A stretch of DNA of 64,000 nucleotides, from positions 295,846 to 359,845 of the forward strand of contig NZ_KB893348.1 of the NCBI RefSeq assembly GCF_000374045.1, given 5' to 3'. The stretch is from Segetibacter koreensis DSM 18137. Lineage in GTDB: Bacteria > Bacteroidota > Bacteroidia > Chitinophagales > Chitinophagaceae. The translations under genes and the position numbers were made by a program. Shown in pieces: positions 18,283-26,836 of this stretch. The notes under the pieces were generated by a model that saw nothing but the letters and a program-made list of their open reading frames with translations, was not told where the DNA came from and did no database searches. Position 1 is the first letter of the stretch. Every line of letters starts with the position of its first letter.

Positions 18283-18374
18283 ATGCAGAGAAAACAATCC
18301 TGGTAACAGGATCAACCGGAGCGCAGGAAGGAAGTGATGCACTTGCCTTCCTTAAAGCCGGTAATAAATATTGA
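18283..18374 (+). pseudogene. NmrA-like NAD(P)-binding protein, truncated and frameshifted remnant
   Basis: An ATG at 18283 opens a frame that stops after seven codons. If one A is restored in the A-run at 18291-18294, the peptide becomes MQRK followed by TILVTGSTGAQEGSDALAF and LKAGNKY, then TGA at 18372. This matches the start of NmrA-type NAD(P)-binding proteins, whose N-terminus typically reads ILVTGATGAQGGS. Only the first 30 or so residues remain, with no trace of the other 250. Both a one-base deletion and a large 3' loss are therefore seen. Confidence 0.7.
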
Positions 18375-18406
18375 AGGCCTAAAAATTACTACTCTACATA
18401 TATCCC

Positions 18407-18434
18407 AAAGCACTGTTACGGCAGTGCTTTTTTG
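18407..18434 (+). terminator. Rho-independent terminator
   Basis: A 9-bp stem (AAAGCACTG at 18407-18415 and CAGTGCTTT at 18422-18430) with a 6-nt loop is followed by a T-run. It sits just after the NmrA-like remnant and isolates dapD from upstream transcription. It is probably the surviving terminator of the lost gene. Confidence 0.75.
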
Positions 18435-18517
18435 TTTTTCTATAAAAGTGAAAATACCTTTTGCATCTTATTTCCTTTGTTTTTAGATAACCCATTAATT
18501 TCGCACAAATTTTAAAA

Positions 18518-19330
18518 ATGGAATTACAATCATTAATACAGGAAGCATTTGCAAAAAGGGAACTTTTGAAAACACCTGAATATAGCCAGGCTGTAAGAGA
18601 CGTAATTGAAGAATTAGATAAAGGACGGCTGCGTGTTGCTTCGCCGACACAAGAGGGCTGGGTTGTGAATGAATGGGTCAAACAAGCAATTTTAATGTAT
18701 TTCGGCATTCAGCAAATGGAAACATTTACTTTGCCGCCTTTTGAGTTTTATGACAAAATGAAACTCAAGAGCAATTACAAAGAGTTAGGTGTGCGTGCTG
18801 TTCCACATGCTGTTGCCCGATATGGTGCTTACCTCGCAAAAAATGTTGTACTAATGCCGAGTTATGTAAACATTGGCGCTTTTGTAGATGAAGGTACAAT
18901 GGTAGATACGTGGGCAACTGTTGGTAGTTGTGCTCAGATAGGTAAAGACGTACACTTAAGCGGCGGCGTCGGCATCGGCGGTGTGCTTGAGCCGCTGCAG
19001 GCAACGCCGGTAATAGTTGAAGATGGCTGTTTTCTCGGTAGCCGTTCCATTGTTGTTGAAGGTGTTGTTTTAGAAAAAGAAGTGGTTTTGGGAGCAAATG
19101 TTGTGCTTACTCAATCAACAAAAATTATAGATGTCAGCGGAAGTGAACCGGTTGAATACAAAGGGCGCGTTCCTGCACGAAGTGTAGTAATTCCTGGTAC
19201 TTATCCTAAAAAATTTCCTGCCGGAGAATATAATGTAAGTTGTGCTTTAATCATCGGCAAACGTAAGCCAAGCACAGACCTTAAAACCAGTTTAAATGAT
19301 GCTTTGAGAGATTTTAATGTGTCTGTTTAA
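18518..19330 (+). CDS. dapD: 2,3,4,5-tetrahydropyridine-2,6-dicarboxylate N-succinyltransferase
   Basis: A 270-residue enzyme of the succinylase branch of lysine and meso-diaminopimelate synthesis. It has an N-terminal helical domain (IQEAFAKRELLKTPEY) and a left-handed beta-helix of hexapeptide repeats from about residue 105 to 240, with MPSYVNIGAFVDEGTMVDTW, GKDVHLSGGVGIGGVLEP and DGCFLGSRSIVVEGV. The length is typical of DapD. The product feeds peptidoglycan cross-links and lysine. It is preceded by a terminator and followed by a 10-bp stem-loop before the transporter gene. Confidence 0.96.
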   Translation: MELQSLIQEAFAKRELLKTPEYSQAVRDVIEELDKGRLRVASPTQEGWVVNEWVKQAILMYFGIQQMETFTLPPFEFYDKMKLKSNYKELGVRAVPHAVARYGAYLAKNVVLMPSYVNIGAFVDEGTMVDTWATVGSCAQIGKDVHLSGGVGIGGVLEPLQATPVIVEDGCFLGSRSIVVEGVVLEKEVVLGANVVLTQSTKIIDVSGSEPVEYKGRVPARSVVIPGTYPKKFPAGEYNVSCALIIGKRKPSTDLKTSLNDALRDFNVSV

Positions 19331-19347
19331 GGAATAATCTATCGTAA

Positions 19348-19384
19348 AAGGTCGATAACCGGTTTTAGTGCAGCTATCGACCTT
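19348..19384 (+). terminator. Stem-loop between dapD and the DMT transporter
   Basis: A perfect 10-bp stem (19348-19357 with 19375-19384) and a 17-nt loop lie 17 bp after the dapD stop and end 9 bp before the next ATG. There is only a short T-rich tail. It may end most dapD transcripts or act as an attenuator or translation control for the transporter. Confidence 0.5.
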
Positions 19385-19392
19385 ACTTTAAT

Positions 19393-20322
19393 ATGAACAA
19401 ATATGTACAAAACAACAAGATAACTCTCGCAGGTTTTCTTATCACTTTTATAGGTGCTGTTTTATTTTCGACAAAGGCCATTATTGTAAAAAAAGCCTTC
19501 GGTAATACCCATACTGATGCGCTTACGCTCCTTACGTTGCGTATGGTTTTTTCATTGCCATTTTATATTTCTTCTGCTATCGTCGTCAGTAATAAAAAAG
19601 AAAACATTCGCATAAATAAAAAACAATGGCTCTATGTTATTGTTTTAGGTTTGTTTGGTTATTACGTTTCAAGCCTTCTTGACTTTGTGGGTTTGCAATA
19701 TATATCGGCCGGTCTTGAAAGGTTGATCCTTTTCCTGTATCCCACTTTTGCTGTACTGATAAATGTTTACTTTTTCAAACAAAAGCTGTCATCATCACAA
19801 AAGGTTGCCTTACTGCTTACTTACCTGGGTATCGCTATCGCTTATTATGGTGAAATAAGAATGGATACAGGCAATCCTAATTTTTATTTTGGCAGTTTAA
19901 TGGTTTTTATATGTGCTGTTACCTATTCTATCTACATTGCCGGCAGTGGAAGAATAATTCCTGTAGTTGGTGCAAATAAGTTTACCGGCTTTGCTATGCT
20001 TGCAGCAACGGCCGGCATTTTCATTCATTTTTTATTCAAAGGAAATATTCAGACTTTATATTCAAATGCAGGCCTATGGGCGTATGGATTGTTACTTGCT
20101 ATATTGTCTACGGTTATTCCCTCATTTATGATATCGAATGGTTTAAAAAGAATTGGTGCAAATAATGTTGCTATTATTTCCGGCATCGGACCTGTCTCTA
20201 CCATTGTACAGGCACATTATATTTTAGGAGAAAAAATATTTGCAGAACAAATAGCAGGTACACTAATGGTGATTGCCGGGGTGCTTTTAACAGGCTGGAA
20301 AAGAAAAGAAGTGATTAAGTAA
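19393..20322 (+). CDS. DMT-superfamily transporter with two EamA domains
   Basis: A 309-residue inner-membrane protein with about ten hydrophobic helices arranged as two EamA repeats. The first helix includes ITLAGFLITFIGAVLFSTKAIIVKK and the second half restarts near GSLMVFICAVTYSIYIAG. The last repeat ends with the common GEKIFAEQIAGTLMVIAGVLL signature. Members export amino acids, metabolites or nucleotide sugars. Its position after dapD could suggest lysine-pathway product export, but the stem-loop between them weakens the link and the substrate is unknown. Confidence 0.9.
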   Translation: MNKYVQNNKITLAGFLITFIGAVLFSTKAIIVKKAFGNTHTDALTLLTLRMVFSLPFYISSAIVVSNKKENIRINKKQWLYVIVLGLFGYYVSSLLDFVGLQYISAGLERLILFLYPTFAVLINVYFFKQKLSSSQKVALLLTYLGIAIAYYGEIRMDTGNPNFYFGSLMVFICAVTYSIYIAGSGRIIPVVGANKFTGFAMLAATAGIFIHFLFKGNIQTLYSNAGLWAYGLLLAILSTVIPSFMISNGLKRIGANNVAIISGIGPVSTIVQAHYILGEKIFAEQIAGTLMVIAGVLLTGWKRKEVIK

Positions 20323-20383
20323 ACCACTTCTTTTTAAAAATATATTTACTTAATTTAAAATAAAAAAACCCTTGTCTTATACC

Positions 20384-21157
20384 CTATATCCTAAAATCAT
20401 CACCTTCACTCATATCAATTGTAAAGTTGTCTTTTTTGTAATATTGCCTGTATTTATCGCTTATTTCTTTCGTTTGCTTTTTACCGTCAATATATAAGTT
20501 TCCATCTTTGACTTCTATTTTGTATGCTTTTGATTTGTCTATTAACCCGTCTTTTTCAAGTGCATCTGTAAACTCTTCTACGTTTTTTATTTCTTCCTTT
20601 GCATTTTCAAGCGAGCGCCGTGCCTCTTTCATAGATCGATCAATATCCACTTTTATCTTTTCGCGGTCTATTTGTATGTCAAGTTTTTGTTTTTGCAAAT
20701 CTGTTTTAACTTTTTCCAACTGCTTCTTTACTTCCTCCATTTTTACCTTACTTACTTCTTTTGCATTTTCTGCAACTTCCTTGTTTATTCTTTCCCAATC
20801 TATATTTTTCATGGCGTCGTCTATTTGTTCGGTTATCTTTTCCATATCTATTTCTTTCATTTCTTTATCAATTTCCGCCTGGTATTTGCTCATGTCCATA
20901 CTCTTCATTTGCTCCTCCAGCTTTTTCATTTGAATTTCCAATTGTTTCATTTGCTCGTCAAGGTTGCGAAAATCTCTATCGGCCCCATTTCGATTGCGTT
21001 TGAGGGGTGAGGTGGTATCGCCATCATTAGATTTTTGCTCTTTTCGAAAGGAGTCTTTGGCAGCATTTTGCTTTTGACGAAAAGCTGAAAAGCCGATAAT
21101 GACTACTGTTAATGCAAGTGCTAATACGATTTTTGTAAATAATGAAACCTGTTTCAT
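20384..21157 (-). CDS. Membrane-anchored coiled-coil protein of unknown function
   Basis: A 257-residue protein with one N-terminal hydrophobic segment (IVLALALTVVIIGFSAF) that could be a signal anchor. A long, strongly charged region (about residues 60-200, dominated by Lys, Glu, Asp and Met) follows, with heptad-like spacing as in LDEQMKQLEIQMKKLEEQMKS. It should form an extended coiled coil. The last 50 residues are different: they hold a short DGNLYIDGKKQTKEISDKYR segment, which I recall from other uncharacterised Bacteroidota proteins. No enzyme motif is visible. A palindromic site lies upstream at 21182-21199. It is convergent with the DMT transporter gene. Confidence 0.7.
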   Translation of the reverse strand: MKQVSLFTKIVLALALTVVIIGFSAFRQKQNAAKDSFRKEQKSNDGDTTSPLKRNRNGADRDFRNLDEQMKQLEIQMKKLEEQMKSMDMSKYQAEIDKEMKEIDMEKITEQIDDAMKNIDWERINKEVAENAKEVSKVKMEEVKKQLEKVKTDLQKQKLDIQIDREKIKVDIDRSMKEARRSLENAKEEIKNVEEFTDALEKDGLIDKSKAYKIEVKDGNLYIDGKKQTKEISDKYRQYYKKDNFTIDMSEGDDFRI

Positions 21158-21181
21158 AGATGTTTTGTTAAAGTGTTAGTA

Positions 21182-21199
21182 ATACGAATTGTTTCGTAT
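21182..21199. promoter_or_regulatory. Candidate operator palindrome
   Basis: ATACGAA and TTCGTAT form a perfect 7-bp inverted repeat with a 4-nt spacer, 25 bp upstream of the coiled-coil gene start. A second, looser pair, GCACT...AGTGC, follows within 40 bp. The position fits a transcription-factor site, but no regulator gene is adjacent. Confidence 0.4.
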
Positions 21200-21432
21200 C
21201 AAATATACGATGCACTTCGTAAGACGCATAGTGCGATCCTTATTGTTAGAAAAATTTAACAATTGCTCCTTTAATTACACTTTCTCTTTAAGCTTTCTTT
21301 ATTAATATTGTTCATTTTTCCCGAAAAATCTTAATCGATCATTGTTGTTTTAAAATTATCGGTACAACTGGTTAACTATTTATAATTTCCAATGTTGGAA
21401 ATATTTTTTGCCTGTAACTAAATTCATAAAAA

Positions 21433-22029
21433 ATGAAACTTTTTTTACTAGTAGGTTTACTTGCCTTATCTGTTTCTTCCTTTAGCCAGGATGAAGAAGA
21501 AAGCAGCCACAAGTTTAGAAGAGATAATATTTTTTTTGGTGGCTCAATTGGTCTCGGACTTGGAAATGGAGGATTTAGTACCGGTGCAAATCCAGAAGTA
21601 GGATATTCTGTTGCCAGGTGGCTGGATGCAGGTATATCAACTAATTTTAATTATTTCTCTTATCGTGCAGAATATAATAACGGCATACGGCAAAGAAGTT
21701 TTAATTATGGCGGAGGAGTTTTTGCGAGGTTTTTTGTTTTTAGTGGATTTTTTTTACAGGTGCTACCAGAATATAACTGGGTTAATACTAACTTCAAAGA
21801 CTTGAATGCGGGAAGCATTGGAAGTGAGTATCACCTTAAACGAGAAGCGCCGAGTCTATTATTGGGTATAGGCTATGGTAGCAGGGTTATTGGCAATACC
21901 AATTTCTTTACAGTGCTAATGATCGATGCGGGCACTAATACCAACTCACCTTACATTGATACTTACGGAGCTAAACTTCCGATTTTGAGAACTGGTTTTA
22001 ATTTTTATCTGCGTCCAAAAAGGCGATAA
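21433..22029 (+). CDS. Outer-membrane beta-barrel protein (small porin-like)
   Basis: A 198-residue protein with a signal peptide (LFLLVGLLALSVSSFS). Alternating hydrophobic/polar strands rich in Gly, Tyr and Phe then follow (GGSIGLGLGNGGFSTGANP, GGGVFARFFVFSGFF), ending near a final strand with a terminal aromatic (TGFNFYLRPKRR). This is the pattern of small eight- to ten-strand barrels annotated as porin family proteins in Bacteroidota. Transport or structural role is unknown. Its last 32 bp overlap the end of the convergent LOG-family gene. Confidence 0.75.
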   Translation: MKLFLLVGLLALSVSSFSQDEEESSHKFRRDNIFFGGSIGLGLGNGGFSTGANPEVGYSVARWLDAGISTNFNYFSYRAEYNNGIRQRSFNYGGGVFARFFVFSGFFLQVLPEYNWVNTNFKDLNAGSIGSEYHLKREAPSLLLGIGYGSRVIGNTNFFTVLMIDAGTNTNSPYIDTYGAKLPILRTGFNFYLRPKRR

Positions 22030-22567
22030 TACCTGCGGGAGAGTCAACTACTAAAATACGTTCCTGCCAGTTTTCATACAAAAAGTTACATTCCTGCATG
22101 TGTTTGATATGCTTGATCAAATGATTATAAAATCCGGCAGAATTTAGTAAGATTATTTTTTTATTGTGAATCTTAAGAGTATTCCAGGTAAGCATTTCAA
22201 ACATCTCGTCAAGAGTTCCGTTTCCACCTGGCAATATAACAGCAACATCACATAAGTCGTACATTATTTTTTTTCGGGAATGCATATCCTGAACTACCTG
22301 CAGGTCCGTTATATTTAACTTTTGTCTTTCCCACCCTATTAATATTTCCGGAATAATGCCGGTTACCTTCCCTCCGTTTTCCATAGCTGCATTTGCAACA
22401 GCACCCATCAATCCTTTATCACCGCCTCCATATATTAAGGTGATTTTACTTTTTCCAAGGTATTCTCCCAGTTCTTTTGCGTGTATTTCAAACAAAGGAT
22501 TTGAACCGGATTGGGAACCGCAAAAGACTGCTAAAGAAGTTGTATTCATACCATTGCTTTTTAACAT
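21998..22567 (-). CDS. LOG-family (TIGR00730) Rossmann-fold protein
   Basis: A 189-residue protein of the lysine decarboxylase-like/LOG family. Its hallmarks are LAVFCGSQSG, IYGGGDKGLMG, MHSRKKIMYDLCDV and the nucleotide-binding PGGNGTLDEMFE motif. Proven members cleave nucleoside monophosphates (cytokinin riboside 5'-monophosphate phosphoribohydrolase) to free base and ribose phosphate. In bacteria without cytokinins the physiological substrate is probably AMP or another nucleotide. The start is either ATG 22567 or ATG 22549; the second gives the more typical N-terminus. Its 3' end overlaps the convergent beta-barrel gene by 32 bp. Confidence 0.9.
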   Translation of the reverse strand: MLKSNGMNTTSLAVFCGSQSGSNPLFEIHAKELGEYLGKSKITLIYGGGDKGLMGAVANAAMENGGKVTGIIPEILIGWERQKLNITDLQVVQDMHSRKKIMYDLCDVAVILPGGNGTLDEMFEMLTWNTLKIHNKKIILLNSAGFYNHLIKHIKHMQECNFLYENWQERILVVDSPAGIIAFLDADKN

Positions 22568-22640
22568 CGCAATATTACCTCAATATTTTTTGCTACTTTT
22601 CGCCCTTCAATACGGTAACGATAATATTATATAGTTTTTT

Positions 22641-24200
22641 ATGTCACCAACATTGCTGTTTACGTTTGTTTTCGGGTATTTTCTTCTTTTACTAGGCGTA
22701 GCATGGTACACAAGCCGGAACAGCAATAACGAAACTTTTTTTATTGGAAACCGTAGCAGCAACTGGATGCTTGTTGCCTTTGGTATGATAGGCACCTCTC
22801 TTAGCGGCGTTACTTTTGTAAGCGTGCCTGGTACTGTAGGTATAGGCGGTTTTGGCTATTTCCAGGTGGTTATAGGATATTTTTTAGGCTATTTTGTAGT
22901 AGCGTTTATTCTGCTTCCTATGTATTACAAAATGAACCTGACGTCTATTTATAGCTACCTGTTGCAACGTTTTGGCTTTACGTCTTATAAAACAGGCGCT
23001 TTATTTTTTATTATATCCAGAACCTTAGGTGCTACAGCAAGATTGTACCTTGTAATAAATGTGTTGCAGATATTTATTCTCGATGAAATGCATGTTCCTT
23101 TTGGGTTAACAACATTCATTATTCTCCTGATGATTCTCTTATATACGTTTGAGGGTGGAGTAAGAACAATCGTTTTTACCGATACTCTCCAGACTTCATT
23201 TATGCTTATCGGATTATTAGTATGTGTTACCTACATCATGCACCAGCTAAACCTTTCTTTATCTGATACCTGGGCGGTACTTAAAAGCCATAAATACAAT
23301 ACATTAATTAATACCGACTATAAAAGCTCAGGCTATTTTCTCAAGTCACTTCTTGGAGGAGCATTTATCACCATTGCTATGACAGGCCTCGACCAGGAGA
23401 TGATGCAAAAAAACATCAGCGTACACAATCTGAGAGATTCGCAAAAAAATATGATTTCTCTGAGTGTTTTGCAGGGCGTGGTAGTTTTCATTTTTCTTGT
23501 GCTTGGTGGGTTGCTATATTTATTTGCCCTAAATAAAGGAGCTGCTTTTGATCAGGGAATGGTAGGCGGTAAACCTCAAATGCAGTTCCTGCTAGATAAT
23601 AAAAATATTCTCGGTGATAATCTTTTTCCGCAAATTGCCTTTAATTATCTTCCTCCTATTATTGGAATTATTTTTATCCTTGGCCTCATCTCAGCGCTTT
23701 TTCCCAGCGCCGACGGAGCATTAACAGCTTTAACCTCTTCTTTTTGTATTGATATTATAGGTTTAAAAAGAAATGAAAGCTGGAATGAAAAGCAAAAGAA
23801 AAAAATAAGAATGACCGTTCACATCACTTTTGCCGTCATTTTCTTTTTATGTGTCATTATTTTCAAATGGATAGATAATAAATCTATCATAGATATTATA
23901 TTAAAACTGGCAGGCTATACTTATGGTCCGTTATTAGGATTGTTTTCTTTTGGCATCTTTACCAAACGCAGGCTTCCTGAGTCGGTTGCCGTTCCTGCTC
24001 TTTGTCTCATTGCTCCAGCTATCTGTTACTATATCAGTGACAATGCTGCGAACTGGTTCAACGGTTTCCAGATAGGAATAGAACTACTTATTTTAAATGG
24101 TTTGCTAACTTTTATCGGTTTATTCATTATTTCAAAAAAACCTTATACTTCAAGCGACACTGAGCTTGAACATGAATTGGTACAAAAGCAGAAGTTGTAA
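22641..24200 (+). CDS. Sodium:solute symporter (SSS family)
   Basis: A 519-residue membrane protein with about 13 hydrophobic helices. It has the SSS signature early in the chain: NNETFFIGNRSSNWMLVAFGM followed by GTSLSGVTFVSVPG, then ISRTLGATARLYLV and FEGGVRTIVFTDTLQT. The helix with LISALFPSADGALTALTSSF corresponds to the conserved Na2-site region of the LeuT-like core. It takes up a solute (sugar, amino acid, sialic acid or similar) with sodium. The substrate is not predictable and no catabolic genes adjoin it. It is divergent from the LOG-family gene and convergent with hsp20. Confidence 0.9.
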   Translation: MSPTLLFTFVFGYFLLLLGVAWYTSRNSNNETFFIGNRSSNWMLVAFGMIGTSLSGVTFVSVPGTVGIGGFGYFQVVIGYFLGYFVVAFILLPMYYKMNLTSIYSYLLQRFGFTSYKTGALFFIISRTLGATARLYLVINVLQIFILDEMHVPFGLTTFIILLMILLYTFEGGVRTIVFTDTLQTSFMLIGLLVCVTYIMHQLNLSLSDTWAVLKSHKYNTLINTDYKSSGYFLKSLLGGAFITIAMTGLDQEMMQKNISVHNLRDSQKNMISLSVLQGVVVFIFLVLGGLLYLFALNKGAAFDQGMVGGKPQMQFLLDNKNILGDNLFPQIAFNYLPPIIGIIFILGLISALFPSADGALTALTSSFCIDIIGLKRNESWNEKQKKKIRMTVHITFAVIFFLCVIIFKWIDNKSIIDIILKLAGYTYGPLLGLFSFGIFTKRRLPESVAVPALCLIAPAICYYISDNAANWFNGFQIGIELLILNGLLTFIGLFIISKKPYTSSDTELEHELVQKQKL

Positions 24201-24275
24201 TAATTATTTGTAGGAAGCAGGTGGTACAAACATTAGATATCAAATAGTTCCCGTTATGACATCCTCAGTTAATTT

Positions 24276-24319
24276 GTGGTAATACGCTGCACCAGTTACA
24301 TGACTCAGCGTATTACCAC
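24276..24319. terminator. 14-bp inverted repeat between convergent genes
   Basis: A perfect 14-bp inverted repeat (24276-24289 with 24306-24319, loop 16 nt) lies between the symporter stop and the end of hsp20. Neither exit carries a strong T-run, so a bidirectional terminator is likely but not certain. Confidence 0.55.
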
Positions 24320-24323
24320 TAAT

Positions 24324-24743
24324 TTAATACACTTCAATTCTTGTATATTTTAGTTGAAGGGGATGTGAATTCTTTGGAATGTGAACATCAAGTTCGCCAT
24401 TTACATAAAATGCGTGAGCAAAAGATGCATCGACATTCTTCGGCAAGAAAAACTTTCTTTTCCAATCAGAAAAATTATATTCACACCTCGTCTTTTTTGC
24501 TTCTTTTCGTGAAAGTACATGACTTGATTTTCGCGGTTGAATGCAAATTGCATTTCCGTTCACAAATATTTCAAAATCTTCCCGACGAAAACCCGGGGCA
24601 GCAAGTGTAAGAACGTATTCCTCTTTTCGCTCTTCTACGTTAACACTAGGAGTATGTTTTGTATATTTTCCACCCGGTTTTTCTTCTGTAAGAAAATCGG
24701 CCCGGGTAATATGATCTCGTTTTAAAATAAGGGGACGTGTCAT
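24324..24743 (-). CDS. Hsp20/alpha-crystallin small heat-shock protein
   Basis: A 139-residue protein with an alpha-crystallin domain from about residue 33 to 130. The stretch PSVNVEERKEEYVLTLAAPGF is followed by EDFEIFVNGNAICIQ, a Cys/Arg-rich middle, and the closing VNGELDVHIPKN in place of the more common GVLTVxIPK. It holds unfolding proteins in the cytoplasm. The C-terminal IxI-like contact may be the YTRIEVY end. The region upstream (24744-25084) is long and AT-rich; no heat-shock element is evident to me. Confidence 0.88.
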   Translation of the reverse strand: MTRPLILKRDHITRADFLTEEKPGGKYTKHTPSVNVEERKEEYVLTLAAPGFRREDFEIFVNGNAICIQPRKSSHVLSRKEAKKTRCEYNFSDWKRKFFLPKNVDASFAHAFYVNGELDVHIPKNSHPLQLKYTRIEVY

Positions 24744-25084
24744 AGCGGCATTTTTATATGTGAGAAATGGTTTGGAAACTCAGTTATAACAATCTGATGT
24801 ACCTAACTCCCTTTTTTGAAGACATCCCTTTTTGTGCAAACTGGACTTTGCATAAAAAGTTTTAGAGGTAAAATTATTTCGTCTTTCTTATTGCAAAAAT
24901 ACAAATATAATTTGACTCATATTCGATTTGTAATGATTTTTCATATCTCAACGAAAATCTTATGACCGAAAAAGACAAATCGTTTTAAACCAGTGATTTG
25001 TATCTTAAAAATAAAGCGATTACTGAAACATTAACTATAATACAACTAAAATAACCTCTAATTAATTTTTATTAGTTTTGAACT
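24744..25084. other. Divergent upstream region of hsp20 and the O-methyltransferase
   Basis: 341 bp, AT-rich. A TAGTTTTG box (TAnnTTTG type) ends five bases before the O-methyltransferase ATG at 25085, but no upstream TTG box is suitably spaced. A loose inverted repeat, CGATTTGT near 24924 and ACAAATCG at 24975-24982, is 43 bp apart. Nothing else coding or structured is seen. Confidence 0.4.
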
Positions 25085-25729
25085 ATGCAACCAGAACTTA
25101 TATCCTCATTAGCAGAAAGCTATGCTGCCCGATACACCACCCCGGAAGAGGCAGTTTTGCAAAGAATAAACGAAGAAACAGTAAAAAATCATCCACAGGG
25201 ACATATGATCAGTGGTCATGTGCAAGGAAGGTTTTTATCGTTTATCAGCAATATGATCCAGCCAAAATATATTTTAGAAATAGGAACCTTCACAGGATAT
25301 AGCGCTTTATGCATGGCTGAGGGAATTGCAGCAGGAGGTCAGTTACATACTATAGAATTAAGACAGGAAGATGCAGACACCGCATTAAAAAATTTTAATA
25401 TTGCTCAAAAAAATAATTTTATTACTTTACACGTTGGTAACGCAAAAGATATAATACCGACGTTGCCTTATCAATGGGATCTGGTTTTTATTGATGCTGA
25501 TAAAACAAGTTATATAGAATATTATGAACTTGTTTTGAATAAATTGTCAGAAAAAGGCCTTATCATTGCAGATAACGTATTATTTCACGGGCAGGTACTC
25601 GAAGAGCCCATTAAAGGAAAGAATGCTTTAGCAATACAAGCATTTAATAAACATGTAGCAGAAGATCCGAGAGTTGAGCAGGTTATGCTAACTATAAGAG
25701 ACGGACTACTTTTAATAAAAAAGAAATAA
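25085..25729 (+). CDS. Class I SAM-dependent O-methyltransferase (COMT-like)
   Basis: A 214-residue cation-dependent type O-methyltransferase (Methyltransf_3). The SAM loop is LEIGTFTGYSALCMAEGI, followed by the HTIELRQEDADTALKNF acidic hairpin, DLVFIDADKTSYIEYYEL (metal/SAM aspartates) and LIIADNVLFHGQV. It probably acts on small catechol-like or hydroxylated molecules in the cytoplasm; no substrate can be given. Its stop shares one base with the next start (TAATG), so it is co-translated with the glucosaminidase gene. Confidence 0.9.
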   Translation: MQPELISSLAESYAARYTTPEEAVLQRINEETVKNHPQGHMISGHVQGRFLSFISNMIQPKYILEIGTFTGYSALCMAEGIAAGGQLHTIELRQEDADTALKNFNIAQKNNFITLHVGNAKDIIPTLPYQWDLVFIDADKTSYIEYYELVLNKLSEKGLIIADNVLFHGQVLEEPIKGKNALAIQAFNKHVAEDPRVEQVMLTIRDGLLLIKKK

Positions 25730-26805
25730 TGACCAAATCCTTCAGGCTTATACCCGCATTGTTTTGTGCCATTTTATTATTTTCTGCCTCTTACGGCCAA
25801 ACAGAAAAACAAAGAATAGAATCTTATATTAGTAGTTACAAGGACCTTGCCATAGATGAAATGCTGAGGACAGGCGTACCTGCGGCAGTGACACTTGCGC
25901 AGGGTATATTAGAAACGGGTGGAGGACAAAGTGACCTGGCTTCTTTAGCTAATAATCATTTTGGTATAAAATGTAAATCGGAATGGACAGGTGAAACAAT
26001 TTCACACACCGATGACGCTAAAGATGAATGTTTTAGAAAATATTCTTGTGTTCAGGACTCTTATAAAGACCATTCTGACTTTTTAAGAACAAGACCTTGT
26101 TATGCCTTTCTTTTTAAACTCGATCCGACCGATTATGAAGGCTGGGCCAAAGGTTTAAAACGTGCCGGTTATGCAACTAACCCCGCTTATGCTCAAAAAC
26201 TGATAAAACTTATTGTAGAAAATAATCTGCAAGATTATACTTTACTTGCTCTTAACGGTGTAAATAATCATGATGAAAATCTTGCAAACGGCAATAATAC
26301 TGGTAATAATGAAGTAAGTGTAAGTAGTTCAGAGCAATCAACAATAGTAAAACCTGCGGTTGCAATGAGGGTTTTAGAAGACAAAACGAAAAGGACAAAT
26401 TATCCTGCTAATTCAGTTTTCAGTATAAACGATTCAAAAGTAATTTATGCTGAGGCCGGTACGTCGTTGCTGGCATTGGCAAATAACTATAATATCTCGT
26501 TTAAAAAGCTCCTAGAATATAATGAATTCGTCGATCAAACGGATATTCTTAATTCTGACCAATTAATTTTTCTTCAAAAGAAATCAAAAAAAGGTACAAA
26601 AGATATTCATATTGTAGAGGCTAATGAAACAATACGTGATATTTCACAAGAAGAAGGTATACAGTTGACAACTATTATGGACTACAATGGTTTGCAAAAA
26701 GGAATGGAACCTGCACCTGGTGAAAAAATTTATCTTAAATATCCTGCCCCGTCGTCTCCAAGGTTAGCTGCTGCAAGTAGCTACAATACCGCTTCGAATA
26801 TGTAA
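25729..26805 (+). CDS. Glucosaminidase with LysM repeats, secreted peptidoglycan hydrolase
   Basis: A 358-residue protein with a signal peptide (FRLIPALFCAILLFSASYG). An N-terminal glucosaminidase domain (about residues 30-175) has the family landmarks AAVTLAQGILETGGGQSDLA with the catalytic Glu, NNHFGIKCKSEW and the closing YATNPAYAQKLIKLI. After a low-complexity Asn/Ser linker, two LysM-type segments follow (about 240-285 and 300-345), for binding peptidoglycan. It likely trims cell-wall glycan in the periplasm. It overlaps the preceding O-methyltransferase stop by one base and is followed by hpt 31 bp later. Confidence 0.9.
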   Translation: MTKSFRLIPALFCAILLFSASYGQTEKQRIESYISSYKDLAIDEMLRTGVPAAVTLAQGILETGGGQSDLASLANNHFGIKCKSEWTGETISHTDDAKDECFRKYSCVQDSYKDHSDFLRTRPCYAFLFKLDPTDYEGWAKGLKRAGYATNPAYAQKLIKLIVENNLQDYTLLALNGVNNHDENLANGNNTGNNEVSVSSSEQSTIVKPAVAMRVLEDKTKRTNYPANSVFSINDSKVIYAEAGTSLLALANNYNISFKKLLEYNEFVDQTDILNSDQLIFLQKKSKKGTKDIHIVEANETIRDISQEEGIQLTTIMDYNGLQKGMEPAPGEKIYLKYPAPSSPRLAAASSYNTASNM

Positions 26806-26836
26806 TAAGGGATTAAATTGCACAAAAATTCCCGAG

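Larger units (their letters stand above)
18066..18517. other. Intergenic region with direct repeats, pseudogene fragment and terminator
   Basis: 452 bp between the TlpA-like gene and dapD. It contains three short direct repeats (18228-18278), a truncated NmrA-like coding fragment (18283-18374) and a hairpin terminator (18407-18433). A weak promoter-like pair, TTTG at 18476 and TAATTTCG at 18496, lies before dapD. No intact gene is present. Confidence 0.7.
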
